Assembly (NCBI RefSeq): GCF_001274945.1
Contig: NZ_LILB01000005.1
Coordinates: 1,669,575 to 1,733,574, forward strand
Reading direction: 5' to 3'
DNA length: 64,000 bases
Source: Viridibacillus arvi
GTDB taxonomy: Bacteria > Bacillota > Bacilli > Bacillales_A > Planococcaceae
Shown here piece by piece: positions 8,940 to 17,929 of the stretch. The notes below the pieces were generated by a model. It saw only the letters and a list, made by a program, of their open reading frames with translations. It was not told the DNA's origin and did no database searches. The position numbers and the translations under genes were made by a program. The stretch's first letter is position 1. Each line of letters starts with the position of its first letter.

Positions 8940-8964
8940 AATGGCCACCCATAGGATGACCATT
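8940..8964 (-). terminator. Rho-independent terminator after symporter gene
   Basis: On the minus strand AATGGTCATCC pairs with GGGTGGCCATT (allowing G-U) around a TATG loop, 5 bp past the symporter stop, followed by TAATATTTA. Confidence 0.65.
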
Positions 8965-8968
8965 CATT

Positions 8969-10246
8969 TTAATATGAGCTATTACCCTCTAATTCAAAGG
9001 AATCCTCTTCATTTGAATTGCTGTCTTCAAAATTTTCACCTTTACGCTTTTCACTTTCTGTTATATAAGCTGCACAAGTAATATCACCTGTTGTATTAAC
9101 TGCGGTTCGTGCCATATCGAGCAAACGGTCGATACCAATAATAAGAGCTATTCCTTCAACTGGAAGCCCAACAGATTGTAAAACCATTGCCAGCATAATC
9201 AGTCCCGCTCCAGGTACAGCTGCGGTTCCAACACTCGCTAGTACAGCAATAATAACGACCGTCACAAGTTGACCAAAAGTTAAATCCACGTTGAATACTT
9301 GAGCGATAAAGATCGTTGCTACCCCTTGCATTATAGCGGTGCCATCCATATTCACTGTCGCACCTAAAGGTTGGACAAAACTACTAATAGCCTTAGGAAT
9401 CCCCATCTTCTTCTGAGCTATCTCCATTGATACAGGCAATGTTGCACTACTACTTGATGTACTGAAGGCCACGGTCATAGCTGGGAAGAAGTCTTTGAAA
9501 AATTGAACCGGATTTCTACGACTTAATAACGATATAGCTGTACCATAAACAATGATCATATGCAAAATAAGTGCGAGTATAACCACAATCATATAAAGTC
9601 CCATAGCTTTGATGGCACCTAACCCTTGTTTACCGATGGCAGAAGCAAGTAAACCAAATGTACCGTATGGAGCAAACTTCATCACGATGTTCACTAAAGT
9701 CATCATGACTTCATTTCCCTGGTTTATCACTTTCAATAAAGTATTTGCTTTGCTTCCAAGGTAGCTAATAGCTATACCTACAAAGACAGCGAAAAAAATA
9801 ATTTGCAGCATATTTCCTTCTACCATTGCTTGTATAGGGTTTGTTGGAATAATAGAAAGAAACGTTTCTGATATAGGCGGGGCTTTGTCTGCTTTATATT
9901 CTAAGCCTGTTGTTTCGAACTGCCCGATATTCCCTGGTTGAATTATCGATGCTAAGCCAATCGCTAAAATAATAGCTATTGCTGTGGTCAATAAGAAAAA
10001 GACTATCGTTTTAATACCTATACGACCCAATTTCTTCGGATCACCAATATTCGCAGTTCCTAAAATAATGGAGAAAAACACAAGTGGCACTACAAGCATT
10101 TTAATAAGACTCAAGAAAATGGTACCTAATGGGCTAAAGAAGTATTGATCGACCTTAGGAAAGATATCCTCAGCCCACATATTCATCCCTATACCAACTA
10201 ACGCACCTAATATGAGAGCAATAATAATATTACGAGCTAGCTTCAT
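8969..10246 (-). CDS. dicarboxylate/amino acid:cation symporter (GltP/GltT/DctA family)
   Basis: A 425-residue DAACS (SLC1-like) symporter. Diagnostic elements are FFSPLGTIFLSLIKMLVVPLVFFSIILG, the serine-rich loop TVAFSTSSSSATLPVSM (HP1) and the substrate/Na+ site VQPLGATVNMDGTAIMQGVATIFIAQ (the NMDGT motif of TM7). GIDRLLDMARTAVNTTGD in TM8 has the Asp and Arg expected of a glutamate/aspartate or C4-dicarboxylate carrier. It would import acidic amino acids or dicarboxylates with Na+ or H+. The C-terminus has an acidic, Ser/Asn-rich tail ending FELEGNSSY. Exact substrate and coupling ion are not resolved. Confidence 0.88.
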   Translation of the reverse strand: MKLARNIIIALILGALVGIGMNMWAEDIFPKVDQYFFSPLGTIFLSLIKMLVVPLVFFSIILGTANIGDPKKLGRIGIKTIVFFLLTTAIAIILAIGLASIIQPGNIGQFETTGLEYKADKAPPISETFLSIIPTNPIQAMVEGNMLQIIFFAVFVGIAISYLGSKANTLLKVINQGNEVMMTLVNIVMKFAPYGTFGLLASAIGKQGLGAIKAMGLYMIVVILALILHMIIVYGTAISLLSRRNPVQFFKDFFPAMTVAFSTSSSSATLPVSMEIAQKKMGIPKAISSFVQPLGATVNMDGTAIMQGVATIFIAQVFNVDLTFGQLVTVVIIAVLASVGTAAVPGAGLIMLAMVLQSVGLPVEGIALIIGIDRLLDMARTAVNTTGDITCAAYITESEKRKGENFEDSNSNEEDSFELEGNSSY

Positions 10247-10297
10247 CTTTTTCCCTCCTCATTTAATGGAATACAAACTTCTAAATAAAAATTATAG

Positions 10298-10347
10298 AAA
10301 ATGCCCGCTGTGATATAGAGTTGACTATTTTCACATGCGGGCATTTT
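10298..10347 (-). terminator. long hairpin downstream of the 440-residue protein gene
   Basis: AAAATGCCCGC (10298-10308) pairs with GCGGGCATTTT at 10337-10347, with an added TGTGA/TCACA pairing inside and a T-rich flank. It probably ends transcription of the 10472-11794 gene. It also sits upstream of the symporter start, so a regulatory role there cannot be excluded. Confidence 0.6.
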
Positions 10348-10404
10348 AACTAACTATTTACTTAAAACTTAACGATTGGCAAAAGGAATTTTTTAAATGG
10401 GTAA

Positions 10405-10431
10405 TTAACAACTACCCTCTAGTTCAAATTC
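10405..10431 (-). pseudogene. possible remnant of a second symporter C-terminus
   Basis: On the minus strand the codons read EFELEGSC-stop, almost the same as the symporter tail (FELEG) at about 8978-8997. The DNA matches 15 of 16 bases around TACCCTCTARTTCAAA. The codon before it is a stop, so only the last few codons could remain. It may be a duplication scar; chance is not excluded. Confidence 0.3.
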
Positions 10432-10471
10432 CTAAACTTTTTTCAAATAAAAAATCTACAAAGAGAAACGA

Positions 10472-11794
10472 CTATTTTTTAATTTTATCTTTAATGAAAA
10501 GCATCTTCTGATCGACGATTATTTCAGATATGAATTTATTCCAATCGGCTATTAATGCGTTATAACAAAATACATCTGGTAGCGCAACTTGGTAATTATT
10601 CGTTGGCGATTCCTCATAAAACGTATTCCAATCATTTTGCTCTTGGTAGCGTTCTAATTTACTCACTTGTTGCACTTTCTCTTGGAATACATTGTAGGCT
10701 GATAAAACTGTTGCTTCAAATACTTGCTGAGGACTTTCTTCTTGTAAGCTATTACGCAAACGTTTTGCCCAATTCTCAACCATTTCACAATTCAACTCGC
10801 TAAATGCTTCTCGATTTCTAGTATACGGATTATTTTTCGTCTCTTCTTGACGTTGATTTATGTCTTCTATTTTGTAGTTGAAAAATGATACATACGCAGT
10901 CTCCATTTTACTTGCTAACTCAGGAGATACGCCGTCTTTTTGAATCAGCAGTTCTAATTTCATACCTAAAAATCCAAGCTCTATTCCTAGTTGCTCCTCG
11001 CTAACGGAAGTTGATTTTTGGTTAGCTAACCTGCGTTGAACTGCTTGATAAAAAGTCGCTACTGCATTTAATTCCAATGTTGTATACGGGTTTTCTTTAA
11101 TTTTAATACGATTCTCATCTATTTTAGCTATCACTAATCGTAGAATATCCCCCATAAAATATGAGTCTCTTTCCAACCACGCATCTGGTGTACCTTTAAT
11201 AAATGCGTAATCCGGATTTGCTACGACAAAATTTCCGTATTTAGCAAGTTTATATTGATAAATCCCTTTAATCGATTGCTCCATTAAAGCTGATTCTCCT
11301 ACTACTTCATTTTTTTCAAAAAAAGCGCCGACATAATCAATAAAAGCATTCGACATTCTTGTAAACCCACGGCCAAAAATTTCATCCAGTTTAGCAAGCT
11401 GTGCTACTTGGTCTTCGCTTTCAAAATCACGTTCGATGCGCATTTTATATGTGATATATTCGGAAGCTAAATAATCGAGATGCTCGCCAATAGCAGGAAG
11501 TCGCTCAAAAGAAATCCCACCTTTTGTACTCACATTAAATTCGACCATCTTCCAAAAAATTTCTTTTGGCAGCCCCTGTTGTTGAAATTGCTCTTCTGTA
11601 AGCGATTGCATTTTCATTCTCTTATCTGCAGAAAAATACATTGGTAAACGCTCCTGTACTTCCGCAATATATTTTTTCTTTAAGTGTTTTACCGTTTCCA
11701 CATCTAAAAAAGGCTCTAATATGTTATTTTCACCAGTTTGATTTGGGTGTTGTTCAGGTAGGGACACTCTATTTTGTACATAATAATTGTTCAC
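10472..11794 (-). CDS. uncharacterised 440-residue cytoplasmic protein
   Basis: I do not recognise this protein. It is hydrophilic with no signal peptide or membrane helix, and appears mostly alpha-helical, with many Gln, Glu and aromatic residues. Two internal segments share the form I/N-x-NPYT-x-x-(E/R) (KENPYTTLELNAVATFYQAV and NNPYTRNREAF), which may mark a repeat. It is a free-standing gene: divergent from the FAD monooxygenase gene with 200 bp between, and followed by its own hairpin. The ATG at 11794 has AAAGGAGGGCGAC upstream, an excellent ribosome-binding site, so expression is likely. No catalytic motif was evident. Confidence 0.75.
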   Translation of the reverse strand: MNNYYVQNRVSLPEQHPNQTGENNILEPFLDVETVKHLKKKYIAEVQERLPMYFSADKRMKMQSLTEEQFQQQGLPKEIFWKMVEFNVSTKGGISFERLPAIGEHLDYLASEYITYKMRIERDFESEDQVAQLAKLDEIFGRGFTRMSNAFIDYVGAFFEKNEVVGESALMEQSIKGIYQYKLAKYGNFVVANPDYAFIKGTPDAWLERDSYFMGDILRLVIAKIDENRIKIKENPYTTLELNAVATFYQAVQRRLANQKSTSVSEEQLGIELGFLGMKLELLIQKDGVSPELASKMETAYVSFFNYKIEDINQRQEETKNNPYTRNREAFSELNCEMVENWAKRLRNSLQEESPQQVFEATVLSAYNVFQEKVQQVSKLERYQEQNDWNTFYEESPTNNYQVALPDVFCYNALIADWNKFISEIIVDQKMLFIKDKIKK

Positions 11795-11994
11795 TTTACA
11801 TGTCGCCCTCCTTTTAGTAGTAATTATCGGTTATGTGAACGTATAACTACCGACTCCATCTGTATGAATATTTTAACAATTTAATGTAGTTGCGACTAGT
11901 CCTATTTATGAAACGAAAGCATAATAGGTACAACTGTCTCTGTTATAACCTATAATTATAGTACATAATTCTTTTCTGAAAGGTCTGAGTATAG

Positions 11995-13137
11995 TTGAAA
12001 ATTGCAATCATTGGTGGCGGCATCGGAGGTTTATGTGCTGCAGTTGGTCTTCAAAAAAGACAAATTGAAGTTGAAGTTTTCGAAGCCGCACCTACTTTCC
12101 TACCCGTTGGTGCCGGTATTGGCATTGGTTCAAATGCCATGCAGGCACTTATGAAAATGGGCGTTGGAGAAAAGGTTTATACAAATGGGACGACTTTGAC
12201 AACTCAAGTGTTTCAAAACAGCAGTGGAAAGATATTGAACACAATTGATTTTAGTGCTATTAAACGACTTTACGGACAGGAAAACATTACGATTCAACGG
12301 TCTGATTTACATAGTACTTTATTAGAAACTTTAGTTGAAGGAACAGTGCAATATAGTAAGAAATGTATAGACGTTGTGTCTGAAGATACTCAAGTAACAG
12401 CTTTTTTTGAAGATGGAACATATGTGACAGCTGATTTGCTCATTGCGGCAGATGGCATTCACTCACCTATTCGGCAAAAACTTATACCTGACTCTGCTCC
12501 ACGTTATGCCGGTTATATGTGCTGGCGTGGTGTAGCTGAAAACAATGGGGGTGTTGATGAACATACATCTTGTGAAATATGGGCAACTTCTGGACGTTTT
12601 GGCTATGCCCCCTTGAAAAATGGACAAGTTTACTGGTTTGCCTGTGTCAATGCACACGAAAATGATACTTTTTATCACACCTTAGGTCGGAAAGAAATCG
12701 CTCGTTTGTTTGAAAAATTTCCTGCTCACGTAGCTGACCTTATACTTGATACAAAGCCAGATGTTATTTTACATCATGATTTAAAAGATATCCGTCCTCT
12801 GAAGAAGTTCGCTTATGGACGTATTGTTTTGTTGGGAGATGCTGCACATGCTACAACGCCAAATATGGGCCAAGGTGCTGGGCAATCGATTGAGGATGCA
12901 CTTGTTTTATCGACAGCTCTTGCTGAATTCACTGATTTTAAAGACGCTCTCCAACACTATGAAAACGAACGCGTAGCTCGTACAGCAAAAGTAATCTCAC
13001 TTTCGCGTCAAATTGGTTGGAGCGCTCAATTTTCTTCCCCGATTTTAGCTAAAGCACGAGATATAGCCTTTCCATTTATACCGTCAAAGGCTTTACTGTG
13101 GAGATTAAAATTCCTATTTGATGTGAAATTAAAATAA
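11995..13137 (+). CDS. FAD-dependent monooxygenase (aromatic hydroxylase type)
   Basis: A 380-residue class A flavoprotein monooxygenase. The N-terminal FAD-binding dinucleotide motif is IAIIGGGIGGLCAAVGLQKR, the middle DG motif is LIAADGIHSPIRQKL, and the second FAD motif is VLLGDAAHATTPNMGQGAGQSIEDA. This set is typical of salicylate/hydroxybenzoate hydroxylase-like enzymes using NAD(P)H and O2. The start is TTG 11995, with AAAGG somewhat far upstream; no better start fits the beta strand beginning KIAIIGG. The substrate is unknown. It stands alone between a divergent gene and a convergent one. Confidence 0.85.
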   Translation: MKIAIIGGGIGGLCAAVGLQKRQIEVEVFEAAPTFLPVGAGIGIGSNAMQALMKMGVGEKVYTNGTTLTTQVFQNSSGKILNTIDFSAIKRLYGQENITIQRSDLHSTLLETLVEGTVQYSKKCIDVVSEDTQVTAFFEDGTYVTADLLIAADGIHSPIRQKLIPDSAPRYAGYMCWRGVAENNGGVDEHTSCEIWATSGRFGYAPLKNGQVYWFACVNAHENDTFYHTLGRKEIARLFEKFPAHVADLILDTKPDVILHHDLKDIRPLKKFAYGRIVLLGDAAHATTPNMGQGAGQSIEDALVLSTALAEFTDFKDALQHYENERVARTAKVISLSRQIGWSAQFSSPILAKARDIAFPFIPSKALLWRLKFLFDVKLK

Positions 13138-13182
13138 AAAAATCGCTAAGCGCTGAAATGCTTATCAGTACCTAGCAATTTT
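13136..13182 (+). terminator. terminator between convergent genes
   Basis: AAAAAATCGCTA and TAGCAATTTTTT pair around a loop, directly after the monooxygenase stop and just before the end of the metallophosphoesterase gene. A and T runs flank both sides, so it can work in both directions. Confidence 0.75.
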
Positions 13183-13186
13183 TTTA

Positions 13187-14002
13187 TTATATCGAATGTA
13201 ATTCCACCACAACAATCTCAGGTAAATTTAGTAAGCGAACAGGCATTAGACTATTACCAAGTCCCCGACTAATAACTTGTGTCATATGATCGACCTCAAC
13301 TGTACCAGCTGTATATTTCGGAAAGAATCCTTGCCCTGGTGCGATAAGACCACCAACACCTGGCAAACGGAATTGTCCGCCATGTGCATGGCCGGAAAAA
13401 GCTATATCAATATTATTTTCAGCATAGATTTTCATGTATTCAGGTCGATGAGCTAGTAAAAGCTTAAAACTACCCTTTGATTGTTGGAGAAGTGCAGTAT
13501 CTAACATTGCTTGTGTATCTGTTCCAGCTAGTGGGTCTTCAATGCCTACAATTTGAATTATTTCTCCATCTTTTTCAAATGGCAGGGTACCGTTTGATAA
13601 TACATTAACGCCCAGTTCAGTAAGAGCTCCTTTAATTTCAGAAACTTTATTTACAGCTATTTCATGATTACCTGTAACATAATAAACCGGCGCTATTTCC
13701 ACAAAACCAGCGACAGCATGTATGCTGCCCTCTAAATCATAGCGATTGCGGTCAATGACATCTCCTGTTAAGAAAATAGCATCAGGCTTTGCATTTTGAA
13801 CTTTTTTAATAAGGCGATCCTGCTTATTGCCAAATGTAGCATCATGTAAATCAGAAACTTGAACGATACGCATACCATCAAAAGATTTTGGTAATTTCTT
13901 AGACTCTATTTTATACGTTGTTGTGACTAGCCATTTATTGTTTATAATACAAAAAATCACAACCAGTACTAATCCGATAATAATACGTAAAATCTTTTTC
14001 AA
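13187..14002 (-). CDS. membrane-anchored metallophosphoesterase (YkuE-like)
   Basis: A 271-residue calcineurin-like phosphoesterase with an N-terminal membrane anchor (ILRIIIGLVLVVIFCIINN) and the catalytic domain outside. All metal-ligand motifs are present: VSDLHDATFG (DxH), LTGDVIDRNR (GDxxD), YVTGNHE (GNHE), LLLAHRPEY and AFSGHAHGGQFRLP (GHxH). The pattern resembles Bacillus YkuE and related phosphoesterases; the natural substrate is unknown. The start appears to be TTG at 14002, with only a weak ribosome-binding sequence, so the exact N-terminus is uncertain. Confidence 0.85.
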   Translation of the reverse strand: MKKILRIIIGLVLVVIFCIINNKWLVTTTYKIESKKLPKSFDGMRIVQVSDLHDATFGNKQDRLIKKVQNAKPDAIFLTGDVIDRNRYDLEGSIHAVAGFVEIAPVYYVTGNHEIAVNKVSEIKGALTELGVNVLSNGTLPFEKDGEIIQIVGIEDPLAGTDTQAMLDTALLQQSKGSFKLLLAHRPEYMKIYAENNIDIAFSGHAHGGQFRLPGVGGLIAPGQGFFPKYTAGTVEVDHMTQVISRGLGNSLMPVRLLNLPEIVVVELHSI

Positions 14003-14082
14003 TGGTCATCGCTCGTTTCTTTAATTTCTTGTTTCTTCATTACAATTATTACCACAACACTATCAACTGTATTCACTTGGCA

Positions 14083-14814
14083 TCAATATTCAACTGGTGG
14101 GTACATTCTCAAACCATTTTCGTCTATTACATTAATATGTTTCGGAACTTTCAGAATAACATAAGTAGAACCATCAGCACCGATATTTTTATCAAAATCA
14201 AATGGGTCAAAACCTCTGTTAGCAAATGGGAAAAGACCAATTTCATCTGTGAAAAGATTACCTTCGAATGTATATGAATCAGGATTTTCAAAATTTAATG
14301 TATGCTCATCTGACCAGCTAATCATAGTTGGTTTAACTTTCTCTGAAAAATCCATATTGCTCAGGATATTCCGTGTTTTATAGACCTTACCTTCAATTTG
14401 CTGTTTTCGATTATCAGTCCAATGAACAATTACTTGTTCATTAATATATTCGTCAGGAGATACTTGTTTTAAGTACAATTCTCCCCCTTTTAAAATATAC
14501 GTCCACTTATCTACTAAATATTTTTCGTCTTCCTCGGTTAGCTTATTTGCTAAAGCATTTTGTTCGAAAACTTTATTTAACTTGAGCTGTTTTTTCGCCT
14601 TTTCATCTGTTAAATATAAAGAATTTGATGATGTAAGAGCTGGATATAAAGCTACGGATGCAACGAGTAATACAATATATATACCTATGATTATTTTCGT
14701 AGGACGTTTGGTTAACTGGAAATGTTTCGCTTTTTTGAAAATAAAACGAACTACTATAATCGTAATTAGCAAATAGATAATAAACGGCATCATTGTTATA
14801 AACCATAAACTCAT
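14083..14814 (-). CDS. membrane-anchored extracytoplasmic protein of the Ytr-like ABC operon, copy 2
   Basis: About 243 residues: two N-terminal membrane segments (FITMMPFIIYLLITIIVVRF, IIIGIYIVLLVASVALYPAL) and then a soluble domain ending VPKHINVIDENGLRMYPPVEY. It is a clear paralogue of the product at 15560-16315 (shared KRP.KI.I..Y...L, LV..W......E..LK....E, VPK.I.V....GLR.Y). The start ATG 14814 lies 3 nt after GGAGGTGAAGG, a ribosome-binding site that is itself the coding sequence for the C-terminal EVKG of the preceding permease. It is the last gene of the operon, with no obvious hairpin before the metallophosphoesterase. Function unknown. Confidence 0.75.
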   Translation of the reverse strand: MSLWFITMMPFIIYLLITIIVVRFIFKKAKHFQLTKRPTKIIIGIYIVLLVASVALYPALTSSNSLYLTDEKAKKQLKLNKVFEQNALANKLTEEDEKYLVDKWTYILKGGELYLKQVSPDEYINEQVIVHWTDNRKQQIEGKVYKTRNILSNMDFSEKVKPTMISWSDEHTLNFENPDSYTFEGNLFTDEIGLFPFANRGFDPFDFDKNIGADGSTYVILKVPKHINVIDENGLRMYPPVEY

Positions 14815-15536
14815 GTTCCCTTCACCTCCATACGAGAACCGATGACATTTGCTATGAATAAGCAAAAAGTGATGATAACAATATTAAAAATGGCAAATGG
14901 AAAAAAGGTTGGATTTTGCTCGTAAAAATAATTAACGATGAACATGCTAAGTTTCGAACTATTATAACCAATAAAAAGCGCGATAAATACTAAGATAAAA
15001 AGCTTCGAAATTTGTATCAGTGTTCCGATTAAATATCCGATAGCTGCAATAACCATACTCACTATAAAAACAGCAACTGTATTGATAAAGAACACTTTCG
15101 GCTCATTAAAGATAGTCATACCTTCAACAAATTCTTTCTTAGTAAATAAAATTAATATGGCATATAAAAGATAATTTGATAACATAATTGTAAAAGTTAA
15201 AAATGCGCTCATATATATTAAAATAATAATATCCGTTATGCTATTGATCTTCGGAGTTCGTATATAAGGCAATATTTCACGACGTGTTTCCTTTCGTGTT
15301 AATGTGATTGCTACATAGAATATCCAGAGTGCAGAAAGCATGAAAAGTCCAGCAGGTGAATAAATAATAAATTTTAACGAGAAATTTACTGATCCCCTCC
15401 CCATCGAGCCAGAACCACTAAACGCGAAAAGTATCATACCTATTATTTGTAATACAATTAAATAGACAAGCATGTCAGCATGGACAGTAAGCTTCAACTT
15501 TATTTGATTCTTGATAGCCTTCGTCGTCAAAGTCAT
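14811..15536 (-). CDS. ABC transporter permease-like membrane protein, copy 2
   Basis: A 241-residue protein with about six membrane helices, resembling ABC-2-type permeases. It is paralogous to the 16312-17046 product: both have a VYLI..QI.G start, a WIFYVA/WAFYVG segment, a T.RK/TRHDQRA.I.P cytoplasmic loop, an E.KVF/APEVF motif and a C-terminus MEVKG/LEVKG. It presumably forms a channel with the single ATPase encoded at 17030-17929. It overlaps the following gene by 4 bp (ATGA), so translation is coupled. Substrate unknown. Confidence 0.75.
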   Translation of the reverse strand: MTLTTKAIKNQIKLKLTVHADMLVYLIVLQIIGMILFAFSGSGSMGRGSVNFSLKFIIYSPAGLFMLSALWIFYVAITLTRKETRREILPYIRTPKINSITDIIILIYMSAFLTFTIMLSNYLLYAILILFTKKEFVEGMTIFNEPKVFFINTVAVFIVSMVIAAIGYLIGTLIQISKLFILVFIALFIGYNSSKLSMFIVNYFYEQNPTFFPFAIFNIVIITFCLFIANVIGSRMEVKGT

Positions 15537-15559
15537 TACGATTCCCCCTTCTTACAAAC

Positions 15560-16315
15560 TTATTTATAGATGCGTAGTCCTTCGTCCGACCACACTTTTA
15601 TATTTTTAGGGACAGTAATAAGTAAATAATACGGACCTGCATATTCCCACTCTTTTATCTTTACTACTGTCGACTCATTTTTCCTACTATCCTCATTATT
15701 AAATGCGATTATATCAGTCGCATCACTCACTGAGACAAAAGATAACTTTTTGTTTGGTGGATTTTTAACAACCAATGTTGTTGCATCTTCCCATGTTATT
15801 ATTGGTTCGTTTAATGTATCTACAATATTGATATTTACTGAATCAAAATTTCTTAAATGTATTTCTTCGACAAAATAATTTTTCCGGTATAATTTCCCGG
15901 TTATTTGATTACTTAATGCATCTGATTGTTGTACTATGATACCTACTTGAGAGCCTTCTTCTGGATTCATCATCTTCAAAAATATTTCTTTTTCTTTAAT
16001 CTCACGAGACCATTCATTAACTAAAAATTTCTCATCAAATTCTGCAGTTTTATTCTCGAATAGTGCATTGTACAGCATTTGGTTTTCTAAACTTAACTTT
16101 TTTTGCATTTTATCTGTTAGTATTGTCACCTCTGTTTTTGGCAAAACAAGATAAATGATTGGTGCAATAATAAGAACAGTAGTATAAAACGCGATAAAAA
16201 TTTTAAGTGGCCTTTGATTTAATCTCATATGTTTAGACATTGATTTTATAAATAACACCACTATAAAAATAATTAAAAGTAGAAATAGGATTGAAAGTAT
16301 ACCAAAGTTAGTCAT
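15560..16315 (-). CDS. membrane-anchored extracytoplasmic protein of the Ytr-like ABC operon, copy 1
   Basis: About 251 residues with two N-terminal helices (LSILFLLLIIFIVVLFI, FIAFYTTVLIIAPIIYLVL) and a soluble domain ending VPKNIKVWSDEGLRIYK. ATG 16315 is chosen because it overlaps the preceding permease stop as ATGA and has GGAGGTGAAGG directly upstream; the longer frame from 16363 lies inside the permease gene. It pairs with the permease at 16312-17046, and the pair is repeated downstream as a diverged tandem copy. Function unknown; an accessory to the transporter is the simplest reading. Confidence 0.75.
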   Translation of the reverse strand: MTNFGILSILFLLLIIFIVVLFIKSMSKHMRLNQRPLKIFIAFYTTVLIIAPIIYLVLPKTEVTILTDKMQKKLSLENQMLYNALFENKTAEFDEKFLVNEWSREIKEKEIFLKMMNPEEGSQVGIIVQQSDALSNQITGKLYRKNYFVEEIHLRNFDSVNINIVDTLNEPIITWEDATTLVVKNPPNKKLSFVSVSDATDIIAFNNEDSRKNESTVVKIKEWEYAGPYYLLITVPKNIKVWSDEGLRIYK

Positions 16316-17046
16316 CCCTTCACCTCCAAATTCCCCGCCAAAAATGTTGCTACTATAAAGCAAGAAGCACTCAATATAATCATCACACCCATAAATGAGA
16401 ACAAACCAAATTGGGCAATCTTAATAGTACCTAGTAGAATCTCTTGACCAAATGATGTAAACAACATTGAAAAGAATACAGCTACGATTATAAACAACAC
16501 TTTTTTAGATTTCTGAGCTATCATACCTAAAAAATAACCGACTGCAGCAAAACATAAAATGAAGAATATAAAAGCCACTAAATTTTCTATAAATACTTCT
16601 GGTGCACTGAACATATTTTCATCAGATAGCATATGCTTATTCGATTTCAACAAGATTACTATTCGTACAACATAATTAGATAGCATTGCCGTAATACCCG
16701 CGTAAACTGCCAACGCTACCAATACAACTACATCGCCTATACTGCTCATAATACGTGTCGAAACAAATGGCATTATATCTGCACGTTGATCATGGCGTGT
16801 CATAAGTAACCCTACATAAAACGCCCATAAATTGGATAGAAAAATCAAAACAGTTGGTGTATACATCTCAGCATTGATATCAATAAAACTTGAGACAGAC
16901 GACATCCCTGTTGGACCCATAAGTGACATTAGTATGCCAACAATTTGCACCATGATTAAGTATACGATCATCCCTAAATAAGCATGGAGTTTAAATTTCA
17001 CTTGAACCTGTAGCGTCTCTGCAAAGGTTTTATTCGTTAAAGACAT
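16312..17046 (-). CDS. ABC transporter permease-like membrane protein, copy 1
   Basis: About 244 residues with six predicted helices, ending GNLEVKG. ATG 17046 (MSLTNKTF) is preferred to the TTG at 17052; GGGGG lies upstream. It overlaps the ATPase gene by 17 bp. It is the first of two related permeases in this operon. With one ATPase and two permeases the transporter may be a heterodimer, as in other YtrBCD-type systems; this is inference from gene order. Confidence 0.77.
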   Translation of the reverse strand: MSLTNKTFAETLQVQVKFKLHAYLGMIVYLIMVQIVGILMSLMGPTGMSSVSSFIDINAEMYTPTVLIFLSNLWAFYVGLLMTRHDQRADIMPFVSTRIMSSIGDVVVLVALAVYAGITAMLSNYVVRIVILLKSNKHMLSDENMFSAPEVFIENLVAFIFFILCFAAVGYFLGMIAQKSKKVLFIIVAVFFSMLFTSFGQEILLGTIKIAQFGLFSFMGVMIILSASCFIVATFLAGNLEVKG

Positions 17047-17929
17047 CGTCAATATCCCCCGTTCGTGAGTTCGTTAAATACAAGCAAAGGTCATTTGCAG
17101 ATACAGGCATAAATGCAATTCCTTCTTGCAGTAGTTGCTGTTCATTAAACGTGCAATCCTGTGCTTTTAGAACGGTGTACATCTGATTACTAACTACTTG
17201 CTTTTCATGTAATACTTCAAGTCCAGCTGTCCACCTCTTTATTGCTTCTGTTGGTCCTAGCAAACCTACTGCATACTCACGCAGCTCATCTAAAGATTTA
17301 TGCAAAGCCACTTTTCCTTCATCAAGAAGTAAAATATCTTCAAGTAAATGCTCCATTTCATCAAGGAAGTGACTCGAAATAATTATCGTTCTTGGATAAG
17401 CCAGATAATCTTTTAATAATGCACGATAAACGTCCTTGCGAACTGCTTCATCCATACCATTGATCGGCTCATCGAATAACGTCACATCACAGCGTGTAGC
17501 TAAACCAAATATAAAATTGAAGGTATTTTTCATCCCTTTTGATAAATCCGAATGATAGGATTGTGGGTTTAAACGGAAGTATTGTAGTAAACGAGCTGCT
17601 AGCTCTGCATCCCATTTCCCGTAAAATTCGGTTGCATAGTTCAGAATGTCTTGTAGATTAAATGAACCAGGGAATTGCATTTGATCATTGATGAGAATGC
17701 TATTTGCTGAAACAAAGAGGTTATTGAACGGTGTTTTATCAAAGACTGTAACTGTGCCCGAAGTTTGCTTCGTAAAACCAGCTAAAATACGCAACAATGT
17801 TGTTTTTCCCGTCCCATTGCGGCCAACTAGTCCAGTAATCTTCTCATCCTCAATTTGGAAAGTAATATTTTGTAAGGCCTTCTTTTTACGGAATTTCTTT
17901 TCTATATTTTCGCATTGGATAACCGACAT
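17030..17929 (-). CDS. ABC transporter ATP-binding protein (YtrB-like)
   Basis: A 299-residue ATPase. Walker A is GLVGRNGTGKTTLLRILAGF, the signature region is degenerate (SDLSKGMKNTFNFIFGLA), Walker B is DVTLFDEPINGMDEAVR and the H-loop is IIISSHFLDEMEHLLED. The signature SKGM in place of SGGQ is common in YtrB/EcsA-like ATPases. A C-terminal extension of about 80 residues (GPTEAIKRWTAGLEVL and beyond) is also typical. The start codon overlaps the GntR regulator stop (TAATG), so the regulator and ATPase are translationally coupled. Confidence 0.85.
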   Translation of the reverse strand: MSVIQCENIEKKFRKKKALQNITFQIEDEKITGLVGRNGTGKTTLLRILAGFTKQTSGTVTVFDKTPFNNLFVSANSILINDQMQFPGSFNLQDILNYATEFYGKWDAELAARLLQYFRLNPQSYHSDLSKGMKNTFNFIFGLATRCDVTLFDEPINGMDEAVRKDVYRALLKDYLAYPRTIIISSHFLDEMEHLLEDILLLDEGKVALHKSLDELREYAVGLLGPTEAIKRWTAGLEVLHEKQVVSNQMYTVLKAQDCTFNEQQLLQEGIAFMPVSANDLCLYLTNSRTGDIDDVFNE

